Source: Ferrimicrobium sp. (GTDB lineage: Bacteria > Actinomycetota > Acidimicrobiia > Acidimicrobiales > Acidimicrobiaceae). From it: 59,241 nucleotides of DNA. A program made the translations under genes and the position numbers. Numbering within the stretch: position 1 is the first letter of the stretch; the number at the start of each line of letters is the position of its first letter. The notes under the pieces were generated by a model, which was given only the letters and a program-made list of their open reading frames with translations, made no database searches and had not been told where the DNA came from. Below are positions 8,321-17,247 of this stretch, one piece after another. The DNA is taken from contig JALCZJ010000014.1 in assembly GCA_022690815.1 (NCBI GenBank), positions 1-59,241 of the forward strand. The letters are read 5' to 3'.

Positions 8321-9537
8321 AAGCGCTCGTGATCAGTCGTTCACCGGCTCGGTTCCTCACGGCCCGCGTACTCAAAGATCGACTCACCGACAAGGCGATC
8401 GAGTCGGGACCACTCGCACTCAAAGACGTTGACGTACCACGACTGCCTTCGTCTGACTGGGTACGGGTGCGTCCACTGCTCTCAGGTATCTGCGGCTCCG
8501 ACCTCGCCACCGTGTTCTTCCAATCCTCGCGCTACTTCGAGGCGCTGACCTCGCTTCCTTTCACCCCTGGGCACGAGATCGTCGGCGAGCGTGTCGATGA
8601 ACCGGGCAAACGCATCGTCATTGAACCGGCACTTACCTGCGCCATCCGTGGCCTCGCCCCCTGTGAGTTCTGCGCCAGTGGACAGACCCAACGCTGTGAG
8701 TCCACCACCATCGGTGACCTTAAAGAGGGAATCCAACTCGGCTACTGTGCTTCGACCGGTGGCGGATGGTCGAACGAATTCATCGCCCATGAACGCGCAA
8801 TTCACTCGGTGCCCGACGCACTCAGCCTTGAAGACGCGGTCATGATCGAACCTTTGGCCTGTGCCATCCACGTCAGCCTTCGACCAACCGTGCGTCGCGG
8901 ACATCTCGCCATCATTGGAGCCGGCACCGTCGGACTGGCGAGCCTCGCAGCCTCTGGCCTCCTCGGCGAGTACGACTCGATCACAGTGGTCGCCAAGCAC
9001 CCGCTCCAGCGCCAACTGGCCAAGGAGCTTGGGGCCCACCAGGTGCTCTATAGCGACGAACTGCTCAGCGCAGCTCGTCGCCTGCATGCGAGCCAGCGCG
9101 TTGGCCGCTATCTCAGCAACGGCTTCGATATCGTCATCGATGCGGTTGGGTCGACGACGAGCATCGAGTCCGCCATCGAGTCGGTTCGCCCTGGTGGCGA
9201 GGTGATCATCGCCGGCATGCCTCCACGCCAGCCCCTCGATCTTGCACCCCTGTGGCATCGCGAGGTCACCATCAAGGGCGCCTATGCCTATGGAACCGAA
9301 GAGCTTGATCCTGGGACCGCGAGCCGTCTCGGCCTCGCTGCTACCGATACGCACCCACGCACTTTTGCGCTCGCCATCCACGTCGCCGAGCAGTTGCGTC
9401 TCGGACGCCTCGTCACCCACCACTACCGGCTCAACGAATACGTCCCTGCACTTCGTAAGGCCTATCACGGTGGTCGCGAGGACGCCATTAAAGTTGTCTT
9501 CGATCTCACAAAAAGAAAGTCGGTACACGATGCCTAG
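8317..9537 (+). CDS. Zinc-dependent alcohol dehydrogenase (MDR superfamily)
   Basis: 406 residues from a TTG start whose bases overlap the TGA of the reductase gene (TTGA), chosen because the family-like sequence begins there ('LKALVISRSPAR'). Medium-chain dehydrogenase features: 'GICGSDLA' (catalytic zinc cysteine), 'PGHEIVGE' (zinc histidine and glutamate), four cysteines around 'PCEFCASGQTQRC' for the structural zinc, and a Rossmann motif 'GAGTVGL'. It would interconvert an alcohol and an aldehyde or ketone with NAD(P). In this operon the natural guess is a long-chain or glycerol-derived substrate, but nothing in the sequence fixes it. The stop TAG overlaps the next gene's ATG by 8 nt. Confidence 0.9.
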   Translation: MKALVISRSPARFLTARVLKDRLTDKAIESGPLALKDVDVPRLPSSDWVRVRPLLSGICGSDLATVFFQSSRYFEALTSLPFTPGHEIVGERVDEPGKRIVIEPALTCAIRGLAPCEFCASGQTQRCESTTIGDLKEGIQLGYCASTGGGWSNEFIAHERAIHSVPDALSLEDAVMIEPLACAIHVSLRPTVRRGHLAIIGAGTVGLASLAASGLLGEYDSITVVAKHPLQRQLAKELGAHQVLYSDELLSAARRLHASQRVGRYLSNGFDIVIDAVGSTTSIESAIESVRPGGEVIIAGMPPRQPLDLAPLWHREVTIKGAYAYGTEELDPGTASRLGLAATDTHPRTFALAIHVAEQLRLGRLVTHHYRLNEYVPALRKAYHGGREDAIKVVFDLTKRKSVHDA

Positions 9538-11116
9538 ACCCGGATTTGTTCTCGAGGTTGACCGCGCGACCCCACCGACGCTCTTCTGGCACGGGGAGTC
9601 CTTCCGTCTAGAGCGTCTACCGCGAGGCTCGCGGATCCTCTACCCGCCGGAGCCTCTCAATCCCATCACCGATGTCCGAGCCGCCATCAACCAAGCGCTG
9701 GAGCACCCCGTTGGGGACGCCCAGCCGCTCTCGAGCCTGTTGAACCCCAACATGAAGCTCACGATCGCCTTCGATGATGTCTCCCTTCCGCTGCCGCAGA
9801 TGACGGCACCCGATATTCGCTCACTGGTGATCGAAGCGGTACTTGAACGTGCCGCCGAGGCCGGAGTGACCGATGTCGTGTTGATTGCAGCCCTTGCCCT
9901 CCATCGGCGTATGACTGAGAACGAGCTACGCCATGCCCTCGGCAACCGGGTCTATAACGCGATGGCTCCCCGGGGCCAACTCACCCAACACGACGCCGAG
10001 GACAAGGCCAATATGACCGTCGTCGGGGAGACCGACCGGGGAGAGCTGGTAGAGCTCAACCGTCGTGCGGTCGAGAGCGACCTACTCGTCTACGTCAACA
10101 TCAACCTCGTCTCCATGGACGGGGGACACAAATCCGTCGCTACCGGACTTGCCGGCTACGACTCGATCAAGTTTCACCACAACGTCAACACGATGGTGCA
10201 TTCGCGGTCGTTCATGGATCGACACAACTCCGAGCTCCACTCGTCGAACTGGCGCATGGGACATGTGATCAAAGATGCAGGAGTCAAGATCTTTCAGATC
10301 GAGACGACTCTCAACACCGCGACCTTCCCGGAGAGCTTTCGCTTCCTGTCCAAGCGCGAGTGGGAGTGGAACCTGCGTGACCGGGGCAGCTTTATCGCTG
10401 CCAGCGAGGCGCTCAAAAAGACCCCTCCGCACCTCGCTCGCCAGATCTTTCAATCGGTACGATCCCCCTATGGCGTCACCGGCATCACCGCTGGTGAGGT
10501 CGAGGCGGTCCATGAGATCACTTTGGACCGTGTCTACCAACAGCAACTGGTGCGGGTTGATGGCCAATCCGACATCTTGACCCTTGGACTCCCCTTCATC
10601 GGCCCCTACAACGTCAACTCGATTATGAATCCGATCCTTGTCTATTGCCTCGGCCTTGGCTACTTCTTCAACATGTACCGCAACAAGCCTTTGGTGCGCA
10701 AGGGTGGTGTCGTCATTTTGTCTCATCCGAATCGCCCGGAGTTCGACCCAGCATTTCATCCAAGCTATGTCGACTTCTTTGAACAGGTCCTCACCGAGAC
10801 CACCGATCCGCTGGTGATCGAATCCAAGTACGAAGAGTCCTTCGCGCGCGATCCCTGGTACATCCACCTCTATCGGACCGGCAACGCCTACCATGGGGTG
10901 CATCCGTTCTACATGTGGTATTGGGGGGCCCATGCCCTCGACCATCTTGGTGGCGTGATCGTCCTCGGTGGTGACCCAAAGACGACCCGCCGCCTCGGCT
11001 TCCAAGCAGCCTCGACGATGGCCGACGCCCTTGAGATGGCGCGCTCCATCGTTGGTCAAGACCCGAGCATCATGCACCTGCACTCCCCTCCCTTGGTGAT
11101 GGCTGATGTCTACTAA
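9530..11116 (+). CDS. LarA-like protein (lactate racemase N-terminal/DUF2088 family), divergent
   Basis: 528 residues. The family uses a covalently bound nickel-pincer nucleotide for racemising or epimerising 2-hydroxy acids. Recognisable parts: 'FDDVSLPLP' at 81-89 (the place of the DDxTRP motif), 'LHRRMTENELRHALG' at 124-138 with H125, and 'DGGHKSVATGLAGY' with K201 (expected cofactor lysine) followed by H216/H217. Two features differ from the classical lactate racemase as I recall it: Leu stands where the substrate-binding Arg of DDxxR is expected, and no His is found about ten residues before the lysine. It is also about 100 residues longer than LarA. It probably acts on another substrate or has lost activity. 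It overlaps the genes on both sides (8 and 11 nt). Confidence 0.82.
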   Translation: MPRPGFVLEVDRATPPTLFWHGESFRLERLPRGSRILYPPEPLNPITDVRAAINQALEHPVGDAQPLSSLLNPNMKLTIAFDDVSLPLPQMTAPDIRSLVIEAVLERAAEAGVTDVVLIAALALHRRMTENELRHALGNRVYNAMAPRGQLTQHDAEDKANMTVVGETDRGELVELNRRAVESDLLVYVNINLVSMDGGHKSVATGLAGYDSIKFHHNVNTMVHSRSFMDRHNSELHSSNWRMGHVIKDAGVKIFQIETTLNTATFPESFRFLSKREWEWNLRDRGSFIAASEALKKTPPHLARQIFQSVRSPYGVTGITAGEVEAVHEITLDRVYQQQLVRVDGQSDILTLGLPFIGPYNVNSIMNPILVYCLGLGYFFNMYRNKPLVRKGGVVILSHPNRPEFDPAFHPSYVDFFEQVLTETTDPLVIESKYEESFARDPWYIHLYRTGNAYHGVHPFYMWYWGAHALDHLGGVIVLGGDPKTTRRLGFQAASTMADALEMARSIVGQDPSIMHLHSPPLVMADVY

Positions 11117-12011
11117 GCCCTCGATGAGCTCGCTGCTCGGCTTCATCCTTCGTCGGCCAACCCCGCCGCAATCGATGATTCCACCGCGAAGCCATGCCAC
11201 CGGCACCAACTATGACACCAGCTTTTCGCGCAAGGAGCCGGTTCGAAAGGTCCGCGCGCTGTTGCTCGACGCTGGCATCACACCCTTGACCCGTGCGATC
11301 ACGAAGCCAACCACCATCAACGCCTCGGCACTTGATGGCTTAGAACGTCCGCTTATCTTCGTGGCCAACCACCAGAGTCACCTGGACACGCCGCTCGTCC
11401 TGGCGGTTTTGCCACCCCAGCTGCGCCACCACACGGTGGTCGGAGCCGGTGCAGACTTCTTCTTTGACCGCAGGACCAAGGGCTTCTTCTCCTCGACGCT
11501 GCTCGGCGCTATCCCTATCGACCGCGTTCGCCCCTCGAGAGCCTCAGCGGAGCTGGCGATCCAGCTCCTTGAGGAGGGTTGGAACCTCGTGCTGTTTCCC
11601 GAAGGGGGTCGAACGCCGGATGGTCTCACCCAAGAACTGAAGTCTGGTGCCGCACAGATCGCCATCAAGGTCAGCCGCCCGGTGGTGCCTCTCTTTATCG
11701 ACGGCACTTACGAGATCTACGGCAAGACCAACGATCGGATCCATCCCGGCTCCACCACCGTCGTCATCGGCGAACCGCTCTTTCCCCGCGGCGGTGAAAA
11801 GGTCGCCGAGCTGAACGAACGTATCACCCACGCCCTCGGAGTCCTTGGGCGAGAGGCGGCAACCGACTTCTTTACCGCCAGACAACCCGAGCGTGCGCTC
11901 CCGTTCCCTGCCCCATCGCGAAGTTGGGTCGAGGCGTGGCGATCAAGTGACCATCGCCACCATCCCGACAGTGAGCGCAAGTGGCCAAAGATGTTTGGTT
12001 CCCGCAACTAA
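11106..12011 (+). CDS. 1-acyl-sn-glycerol-3-phosphate acyltransferase-like protein (PlsC family)
   Basis: 301 residues. The two acyltransferase signatures are clear: the HX4D box H89-Q-S-H-L-D94 in 'VANHQSHLD', and 'FPEGGRTPDG' (motif III) about 75 residues later, followed by 'PVVPLFIDGTYEIY' (motif IV). Family members move an acyl chain from acyl-CoA or acyl-ACP to (lyso)phosphatidic acid or a related acceptor at the membrane. The N-terminal 80 residues are unlike plain PlsC and may set specificity. The ATG overlaps the stop of the LarA-like gene by 11 nt. Together with the upstream fatty acyl reductase it points to a lipid product. Confidence 0.9.
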   Translation: MSTKPSMSSLLGFILRRPTPPQSMIPPRSHATGTNYDTSFSRKEPVRKVRALLLDAGITPLTRAITKPTTINASALDGLERPLIFVANHQSHLDTPLVLAVLPPQLRHHTVVGAGADFFFDRRTKGFFSSTLLGAIPIDRVRPSRASAELAIQLLEEGWNLVLFPEGGRTPDGLTQELKSGAAQIAIKVSRPVVPLFIDGTYEIYGKTNDRIHPGSTTVVIGEPLFPRGGEKVAELNERITHALGVLGREAATDFFTARQPERALPFPAPSRSWVEAWRSSDHRHHPDSERKWPKMFGSRN

Positions 12012-12366
12012 CGCACCTCGATCCCCAGTGCAAGATTGCAGACCAATCGTTTGTTGGTGACATCGTCCCCACGTGACTTCTTGTAGTCCGCGCCCAGCGC
12101 CATGTGCGACGCGATCCCTATCGACGAGATCTATCGTGGCCCACCACGGGCGTGGTACACTTTGACTCAATGCCCACGGCACGGCACTAAATGCCTGCCT
12201 CGGAAGCGACCTATCCTCTTCCCACCAGGCTCAGACGTCTTGAAAAGATCACTAGCCTCTCCTAGCACTGGAGACACCATCGTGGTACTCGTCGTCGCCA
12301 AAGCGACGCCGACCCACAGCCTCGGCCGATGTCATCTCATTGGCCACTTCGTCTCGTCTGAGGAAC
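12012..12366. other. Convergent intergenic region, no supported gene
   Basis: Lies between the ends of the lipid operon (plus) and the GntR gene (minus). A TACACT box near 12158-12163 precedes a six-codon frame only. No strong hairpin with a U-tract was seen. Confidence 0.4.
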
Positions 12367-13122
12367 CTACGTCGACTCCATCAACCGCAACCCGGTTGGA
12401 GCAATTGAGTCAAACGACGGTGCGAGCTCGATCTCAAACACGGCCATCGAGGCGGGGAACAGTGAGCGAGAGAAAAGAACCGGATGATCACCCTCATCAA
12501 AGGTAATACGCTCACACATCAGGCCAGGAGCACCGGCCACCACATTGAGCAGTTGAGCGTCGGCATCAGAGATGCTCGCGCCAGCAATCGTCTGCACCGC
12601 GCGCTTCAACGGACGCCGGAGCAATCTCGATGAGCTCAACAACTCATAGAAGGAGCGATGCTCAAGGTCCTTGATCGAGAGGCCTCGGCCGAGGTAGGAC
12701 GGAATCCAAACCGTCACCTTGGCAAACGGCGTCCCATCAGCTAGATTGACCCGCGTCACCTCGAGTAGCTCACCACCACCGAGCACTTCTTCCAAACGCC
12801 CGGTGGCCTCGATCACCCTCGAGGCGATAATACGCCGCCGAGGGACAACGCCGATCTCCTCGAGCTGTTGTTCGATGGTCGAGAATTCACCGAGCACCTG
12901 CCGCAACGGAGCTCGGGTGACGACCCAACCCCTGCCCTGCTGTGACTCGACAAGGCCCTCGCCACGCAGGATCTCAAGCGCCTTACGGACGGTAATACGC
13001 GACACGCCAAACCGTGAACCGAGATCGGCTTCGGACGGGAGTAAGTCGCCGTGACGAAAATCATTGGCAGCAATCTCAGCCCTAATTTCGTCAGCAACGC
13101 TTACGTATCGAGGTACACGCAC
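12367..13122 (-). CDS. GntR-family regulator, HutC subfamily (UTRA ligand domain)
   Basis: 251 residues from a GTG start. Residues 1-70 are the GntR winged helix ('LPSEADLGSRFGVSRITVRKALEILRGEGLV' split over helices 2-3 and the wing). Residues about 85-240 form a UTRA domain, which binds small effectors and controls DNA release. A palindrome-like box ATACTTGTAT lies immediately upstream (13130-13139), overlapping the probable -10 TAGAAT (13143-13138). Matching boxes sit in the aconitase promoter 560 bp away, so the protein probably represses both itself and aconitase. No SD sequence is evident, so the mRNA leader is very short. Effector unknown; a citrate-cycle acid is a reasonable guess. Confidence 0.9.
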   Translation of the reverse strand: MRVPRYVSVADEIRAEIAANDFRHGDLLPSEADLGSRFGVSRITVRKALEILRGEGLVESQQGRGWVVTRAPLRQVLGEFSTIEQQLEEIGVVPRRRIIASRVIEATGRLEEVLGGGELLEVTRVNLADGTPFAKVTVWIPSYLGRGLSIKDLEHRSFYELLSSSRLLRRPLKRAVQTIAGASISDADAQLLNVVAGAPGLMCERITFDEGDHPVLFSRSLFPASMAVFEIELAPSFDSIAPTGLRLMEST

Positions 13123-13129
13123 ATGTCTT

Positions 13130-13139
13130 ATACTTGTAT
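13130..13139 (-). promoter_or_regulatory. Operator-like box ATACTTGTAT at the gntR promoter
   Basis: ATAC-TT-GTAT is an inverted repeat with a two-base centre. The surrounding 15 bp (13126-13140) match the aconitase promoter at 13693-13707 in 14 of 15 positions. It overlaps the presumed -10 of gntR, which would fit autorepression. Confidence 0.65.
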
Positions 13140-13143
13140 TCTA

Positions 13144-13683
13144 TCACACAATCAGTGGCGGCCAAATCACAGGATCGGACGCTGGCCCTGAATGCTGGCC
13201 CCAAAATACTGGAAAAGTTCGCTGATACAACGCCGAGGTGGACCGCCTCGGTCAGCACCTAACTAACCTCGGGCAACCGAATGCCCCGACGATCAAAGAC
13301 CACGAACCGAGGGGCATGCGGGCACGGCCCCCACCCGCACGGCTAGGCAATGCGCGATCTGCGTTACTCCATGCGTCACGCTTAGGTTTGGCCACTCAAA
13401 GCACCGATGACTTGTCTATGGACGAAAGCCCCAAGCGGCAGCGACGGATCGCAGCAGTGGTCGAGGAGTTCGAGCGTGACATCAACGCGCTCCTGATCAC
13501 TTCGCGGAATCAGTGGGCGACAGAGCCTCGACAGCACCCTGAATGAATCGTCAGACGCAACTACCAGGTTGAAGCGCCAGCTTGACCGACGAGCGCACCC
13601 ACCGACTCGCTCCATGGGTTCGATTGCCCGGCTCGCAAATAAGGGACGAGTCCAACCCAACACGCTAAAACAATGCACCGGCG
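13144..13683. other. Long gap between gntR and acn, no supported gene
   Basis: A plus-strand frame (13238-13546) ends in a charged stretch that could be a decayed gene, but it has no ribosome binding site and no recognisable family. An overlapping minus-strand frame is no better. Confidence 0.35.
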
Positions 13684-13732
13684 TTGCACCTGTCTTAAAC
13701 TTGTATTATACTTGTGGGTACCGACGAAAGGA
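13684..13732 (+). promoter_or_regulatory. acn promoter and ribosome binding site
   Basis: TTGCAC (13684-13689) and TATACT (13707-13712) are separated by 17 bp, close to the sigma-70 optimum. AAAGGA (13727-13732) lies 5 nt before the ATG at 13738. Confidence 0.8.
13697..13717 (+). promoter_or_regulatory. Tandem operator-like boxes in the acn promoter
   Basis: AAACTTGTAT (13697-13706) and ATACTTGTGG (13708-13717) resemble the gntR box and are spaced exactly 11 bp apart, about one helical turn. They cover the spacer and the -10 element, where a bound repressor would block RNA polymerase. Confidence 0.6.
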
Positions 13733-13737
13733 TAACG

Positions 13738-15999
13738 ATGACAACCGTGGACGCATCAACCCCCGTAGCCAGCGTAAACAAGCTCTACGAGCGATTCCAA
13801 GAGACGAGCGAGATCGGCCGTCAACGACTTGGGCGCGGGCTTACCTTCGCAGAAAAAGTGCTCTTTGCCCACTTCCTTCACCCCGAAGGCACAGAGCTCG
13901 AGCGGGGACAAAGCTATGTCGAGCTCATGCCAGATCGCGTCGCCATGCAGGATGCGACCGCCCAAATGGCCCTCTTGCAGTTCATGACAGCCGGGTTACC
14001 ACAGGTAGCGGTGCCCGCAACCGTCCACTGCGATCACCTCATCCAAGCACAATTTGGAGCGACCACCGACCTTGAGACCGCCGAGGTGACGAACAAGGAG
14101 GTCTACGACTTTCTGCGCTCCGTCTCAGCCAAATATGGTCTCGGCTTCTGGGAGCCAGGCTCAGGCATCATCCACCAGGTCGTCCTCGAGCAGTACGCCT
14201 TCCCAGGTGCGATGATGATCGGGACCGACTCGCATACCCCGAACGCTGGTGGACTCTCCATGGTGGCGATCGGTGTCGGCGGCGCCGATGCGGTCGACGT
14301 CATGGTGGGGATGCCTTTTAATGTCCGCCTGCCAAAGCTCATCGGCGTGCATCTGAAAGGGGCACCAACCGGTTGGACCGCAGCCAAGGACGTCATCCTC
14401 CGCGTCGCCGAGATTCTCACCGTCAAAGGAGGCACCGGTGCGATTCTGGAGTACTTCGGCGAGGGAGCGCGCGCCCTGTCGACCACCGGCAAAGCCACCA
14501 TCTGCAACATGGGCGCCGAGATCGGTGCTACTTGTTCGCTCTTCCCTGCCGACGAGAACTCGGTCGCCTATTTGCGCTCGACCGGACGCGATGCAATCGC
14601 CGACCTCGTGGCCTCGCACCTGGCAGATCTCACCGATGATCCAGAGGTGGAGCAAAACCCGAAGTTGTACTTCGACCAGGTGATCGAAATCGACCTGAGC
14701 ACCCTCGAGCCCCAAATCGTAGGACCAGGGACGCCAGACCTCGGCCGTGGCGTCAGCGAGATCGGTGCCGAGGCTACCGAGAAGGGGTGGCCAACGGAGC
14801 TTTCGTACACCTTGGTTGGCTCGTGCACCAACTCTTCCTATGAGGACATCGCCCGTGCAGCGTCGATTGCACGTTGGGCAAATGAGCGAGGTCTCAAAGT
14901 CAAGAGTCCACTCTTAGTCACCCCTGGCTCAGAACGCGTGCGCGCCACCATTGAGCGCGACGGACTCCTCGATGACTTGCGTGCCATCGGGGCGACTGAG
15001 CTCGCCAACGCCTGCGGTCCTTGCATCGGACAATGGAAGCGCACCGACAAAGCTGCAGAGGGAGTCAACTCGATCCTCACCTCGTATAACCGCAACTTTC
15101 CCAAGCGTAATGACGGGAGCGCCGACACCCTGGCCTTTATTGCATCACCTGAGATCGTTGTCGCCTACGCGCTGGTCGGCCACTTCAACTTCAACCCCCT
15201 CACCGATGACATCGAAGGAGAACGTCTTCCGCAACCAACCGGCGAACGACTCCCGGCGCAAGGGTTTGCCAGTGAACAATCAGGCTTTCGGGCACCGCCA
15301 AGTGATAGCTCAACCGTCGTGGTCAAGGTGGACCCATCCTCTGAGCGGCTCCAACTCTTGGAACCCTTTAGCCCCTGGGATGGGAAGGATCTCCTCGGAC
15401 TCCCCGTGCTCATGAAGGCGGTTGGCAAGTGCACCACCGACCACATCTCCGCCGCTGGACCCTGGCTTCGCTATCGAGGCCACCTGGACAACATCTCCAA
15501 CAACCTTTTCCTTGGCGTGAACAACGCCTTCGGATCGGTCGCCGGCAAGGGCTGGTGCAAGATCCATGAGACTGAAGAGTCGCTACCGGAGATCGCCCGC
15601 CATTACAAAGCTGCAGGCATCGCCTGGGTAGCGATTGGCGACGAGAACTATGGCGAGGGATCGTCCCGTGAACACGCGGCGATGGAGCCAAGGTTCCTTG
15701 GTGCTCGCGCGATCATCGCCCGCTCCTTCGCTCGCATCGCAGAGACCAACCTGAAGAAGCAGGGAATCTTGCCACTGACGTTTGCGGATCCAGCCACGTA
15801 TGAGCTCATCGAACGCGATGACGCGATCGACATCGTCGATCTTGCCAATCTCGCGCCCGACACTCCTGTCCATGGCAAGATCCATCATGCCAACAGAGAG
15901 ACGGTGGACTTCGTAATGAACCACACCCTCTCACCCACCCACATCGAATGGTTCCATGCTGGGAGTGCGCTTAACATCATTCGTGAGCGTGCTCGCTAG
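13738..15999 (+). CDS. acn: Aconitate hydratase, mitochondrial-type
   Basis: 753 residues from the ATG at 13738 (a GTG 24 bases upstream lies within the promoter and is rejected). It isomerises citrate and isocitrate in the citrate cycle. Length and sequence match the mitochondrial-type aconitase rather than the roughly 900-residue AcnA. 4Fe-4S ligands are the cysteine in 'GSCTNSSYED' and the C-x2-C of 'ACGPCIGQW'. Other landmarks are 'GTDSHTPNAGGL' in the substrate-binding region, and 'YGEGSSREHAAMEPR' in the C-terminal swivel domain. Promoter, ribosome binding site and two GntR-type boxes are visible upstream, and a strong hairpin follows 42 bp after the stop. It is monocistronic. Confidence 0.97.
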   Translation: MTTVDASTPVASVNKLYERFQETSEIGRQRLGRGLTFAEKVLFAHFLHPEGTELERGQSYVELMPDRVAMQDATAQMALLQFMTAGLPQVAVPATVHCDHLIQAQFGATTDLETAEVTNKEVYDFLRSVSAKYGLGFWEPGSGIIHQVVLEQYAFPGAMMIGTDSHTPNAGGLSMVAIGVGGADAVDVMVGMPFNVRLPKLIGVHLKGAPTGWTAAKDVILRVAEILTVKGGTGAILEYFGEGARALSTTGKATICNMGAEIGATCSLFPADENSVAYLRSTGRDAIADLVASHLADLTDDPEVEQNPKLYFDQVIEIDLSTLEPQIVGPGTPDLGRGVSEIGAEATEKGWPTELSYTLVGSCTNSSYEDIARAASIARWANERGLKVKSPLLVTPGSERVRATIERDGLLDDLRAIGATELANACGPCIGQWKRTDKAAEGVNSILTSYNRNFPKRNDGSADTLAFIASPEIVVAYALVGHFNFNPLTDDIEGERLPQPTGERLPAQGFASEQSGFRAPPSDSSTVVVKVDPSSERLQLLEPFSPWDGKDLLGLPVLMKAVGKCTTDHISAAGPWLRYRGHLDNISNNLFLGVNNAFGSVAGKGWCKIHETEESLPEIARHYKAAGIAWVAIGDENYGEGSSREHAAMEPRFLGARAIIARSFARIAETNLKKQGILPLTFADPATYELIERDDAIDIVDLANLAPDTPVHGKIHHANRETVDFVMNHTLSPTHIEWFHAGSALNIIRERAR

Positions 16000-16041
16000 C
16001 ACCTGACTGACGGTCGAAGATCAGCCCAAAGTACACCCGAG

Positions 16042-16070
16042 CACAGTCGACCGAACTTCGGTCGACTGTG
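16042..16070 (+). terminator. Hairpin terminator after acn
   Basis: A perfect 14-bp inverted repeat (16042-16055 with 16057-16070, core CAGTCGACCG) folds into a hairpin with a tight loop, 42 nt after the acn stop. No U-tract follows. Confidence 0.75.
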
Positions 16071-16530
16071 TGGTGGTCTGACCATGGTGGAGGTCGCCCG
16101 TCGTCGTGAGTTCTGAGGGTCGACCGCTTGCACACCCTAGCGCTTGCGGACTGTGATGAGATCAAACGATCATCGAGCCTCCGGCCTCGGGGCGGTCGTT
16201 TCTCGGTGTCGCTGTGATCAGGGCGCCTCGGGGATCGACGCTCTATTTCGAGTTCGGTCGTCCGGCGAGCGCAACACTGAAAGTCATCATCCCCCATCGA
16301 CACCGGTGCCAAGAATGGATGGGAGAATGCCAGGCTCGCGACGAGCACTGCCACCGATCGGCCCCCGTCGGACTCTTCCAGCAAGAGTTCGGGTTGGATT
16401 TGTGCTTGTTCGCATCGATGCTCCAAGGTTCGGGTGATCGCCAACGCACCGTACCAACAGCGTCGATGGCCTCACTACCCGTTTGGTAGCGCGCCGGAGG
16501 CACCAAGGCCGACAACCCAGGTTTGGTAGC
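16071..16530. other. Convergent intergenic region, no supported gene
   Basis: Only overlapping spurious frames on both strands. GTTTGGTAGC occurs twice about 40 bp apart near 16482-16531; its meaning is unknown. Confidence 0.4.
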
Positions 16531-17247
16531 TCACCGATGTCTCGGCGTCCAGAGACTAGCGATTTGGTCCTGACACCGTTCATGGTGGAGCTTCCAATGC
16601 GGCGCCGACGGCTCAACCGCGATCCCCACCCGAGCCAGGAGCAGTTGCGCTAACCCAGGGTTTCGAGCCAAGACCGGACCATGCATGTACGTGCCGATGA
16701 TCGAAGCGTGGATCACGCCGTCGTAGCCATCGTCACCGTTCCCGTTGCCATGCCGCACCCTGGCCAGGGGTTGGGCACCGTCATCGAGAATGGTCATGCC
16801 GCCATGGTTCTCAAAACCCGTCATCAACGCCTGCGAGATCCCGATCAACGGCTCGGACAACACCTCTCCCACCATCCGCTTTGGGGCTGGAACACTCTCG
16901 ATTGGGAGTAGCCCAAGCCCAGCGAGAGTCTTGCCTTCGGCGACGAAGCTGCGACCCAGGAGCTGGTAGCCAGCACAGACCGCTAGAATCGAACCCCCGC
17001 GCTCAACCACGTGGTGCAGCGGTGAGCCCTCTCTCAGGCGTCGAGCCGCCAGCGACTGGGGGCCATCCTCACCCCCGCCAAGTAAGTACACATCACCATC
17101 GAGCGGTACTGCCTCGTTGACTGAGACCGTGACCACCTCCGGCGTCTCCCCACTCCGACGAACGAGATGGGCCAGGATGCGGGCGTTTCCATGGTCGCCG
17201 TAGGTGCCAAGCACCTCGGGGAAGATGGAGACGATTTTTACACTCAC
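16531..17247 (-). CDS. gatD: Lipid II isoglutaminyl synthase, glutaminase subunit GatD
   Basis: 238 residues. A class-I glutamine amidotransferase of the CobB/CobQ-like type. It releases ammonia from glutamine, and its partner MurT uses the ammonia to amidate D-glutamate in lipid II, giving D-isoglutamine. The catalytic cysteine is in 'AVCAGYQLLG' and the histidine in 'GTYMHGPVLARNP'. 'SIFPEVLGTYGDHGNA' near the N-terminus is typical of GatD. The GTG start overlaps the murT stop (GTGA), giving coupled translation of the two subunits. Confidence 0.95.
   Translation of the reverse strand: MSVKIVSIFPEVLGTYGDHGNARILAHLVRRSGETPEVVTVSVNEAVPLDGDVYLLGGGEDGPQSLAARRLREGSPLHHVVERGGSILAVCAGYQLLGRSFVAEGKTLAGLGLLPIESVPAPKRMVGEVLSEPLIGISQALMTGFENHGGMTILDDGAQPLARVRHGNGNGDDGYDGVIHASIIGTYMHGPVLARNPGLAQLLLARVGIAVEPSAPHWKLHHERCQDQIASLWTPRHR

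Noticed and set aside
9242-9529. N-terminal extension of the LarA-like protein from an earlier start
   Set aside because: It overlaps 290 bases of the dehydrogenase gene and does not resemble the family. The ATG at 9530 fits the operon's short overlaps.
13238-13546. Possible gene between gntR and acn
   Set aside because: The charged tail looks protein-like, but there is no ribosome binding site or known family, and an equally long frame lies on the other strand.
15977-16444. 155-codon frame downstream of acn on the minus strand
   Set aside because: It runs through the acn terminator hairpin and has no recognisable family or start signal.
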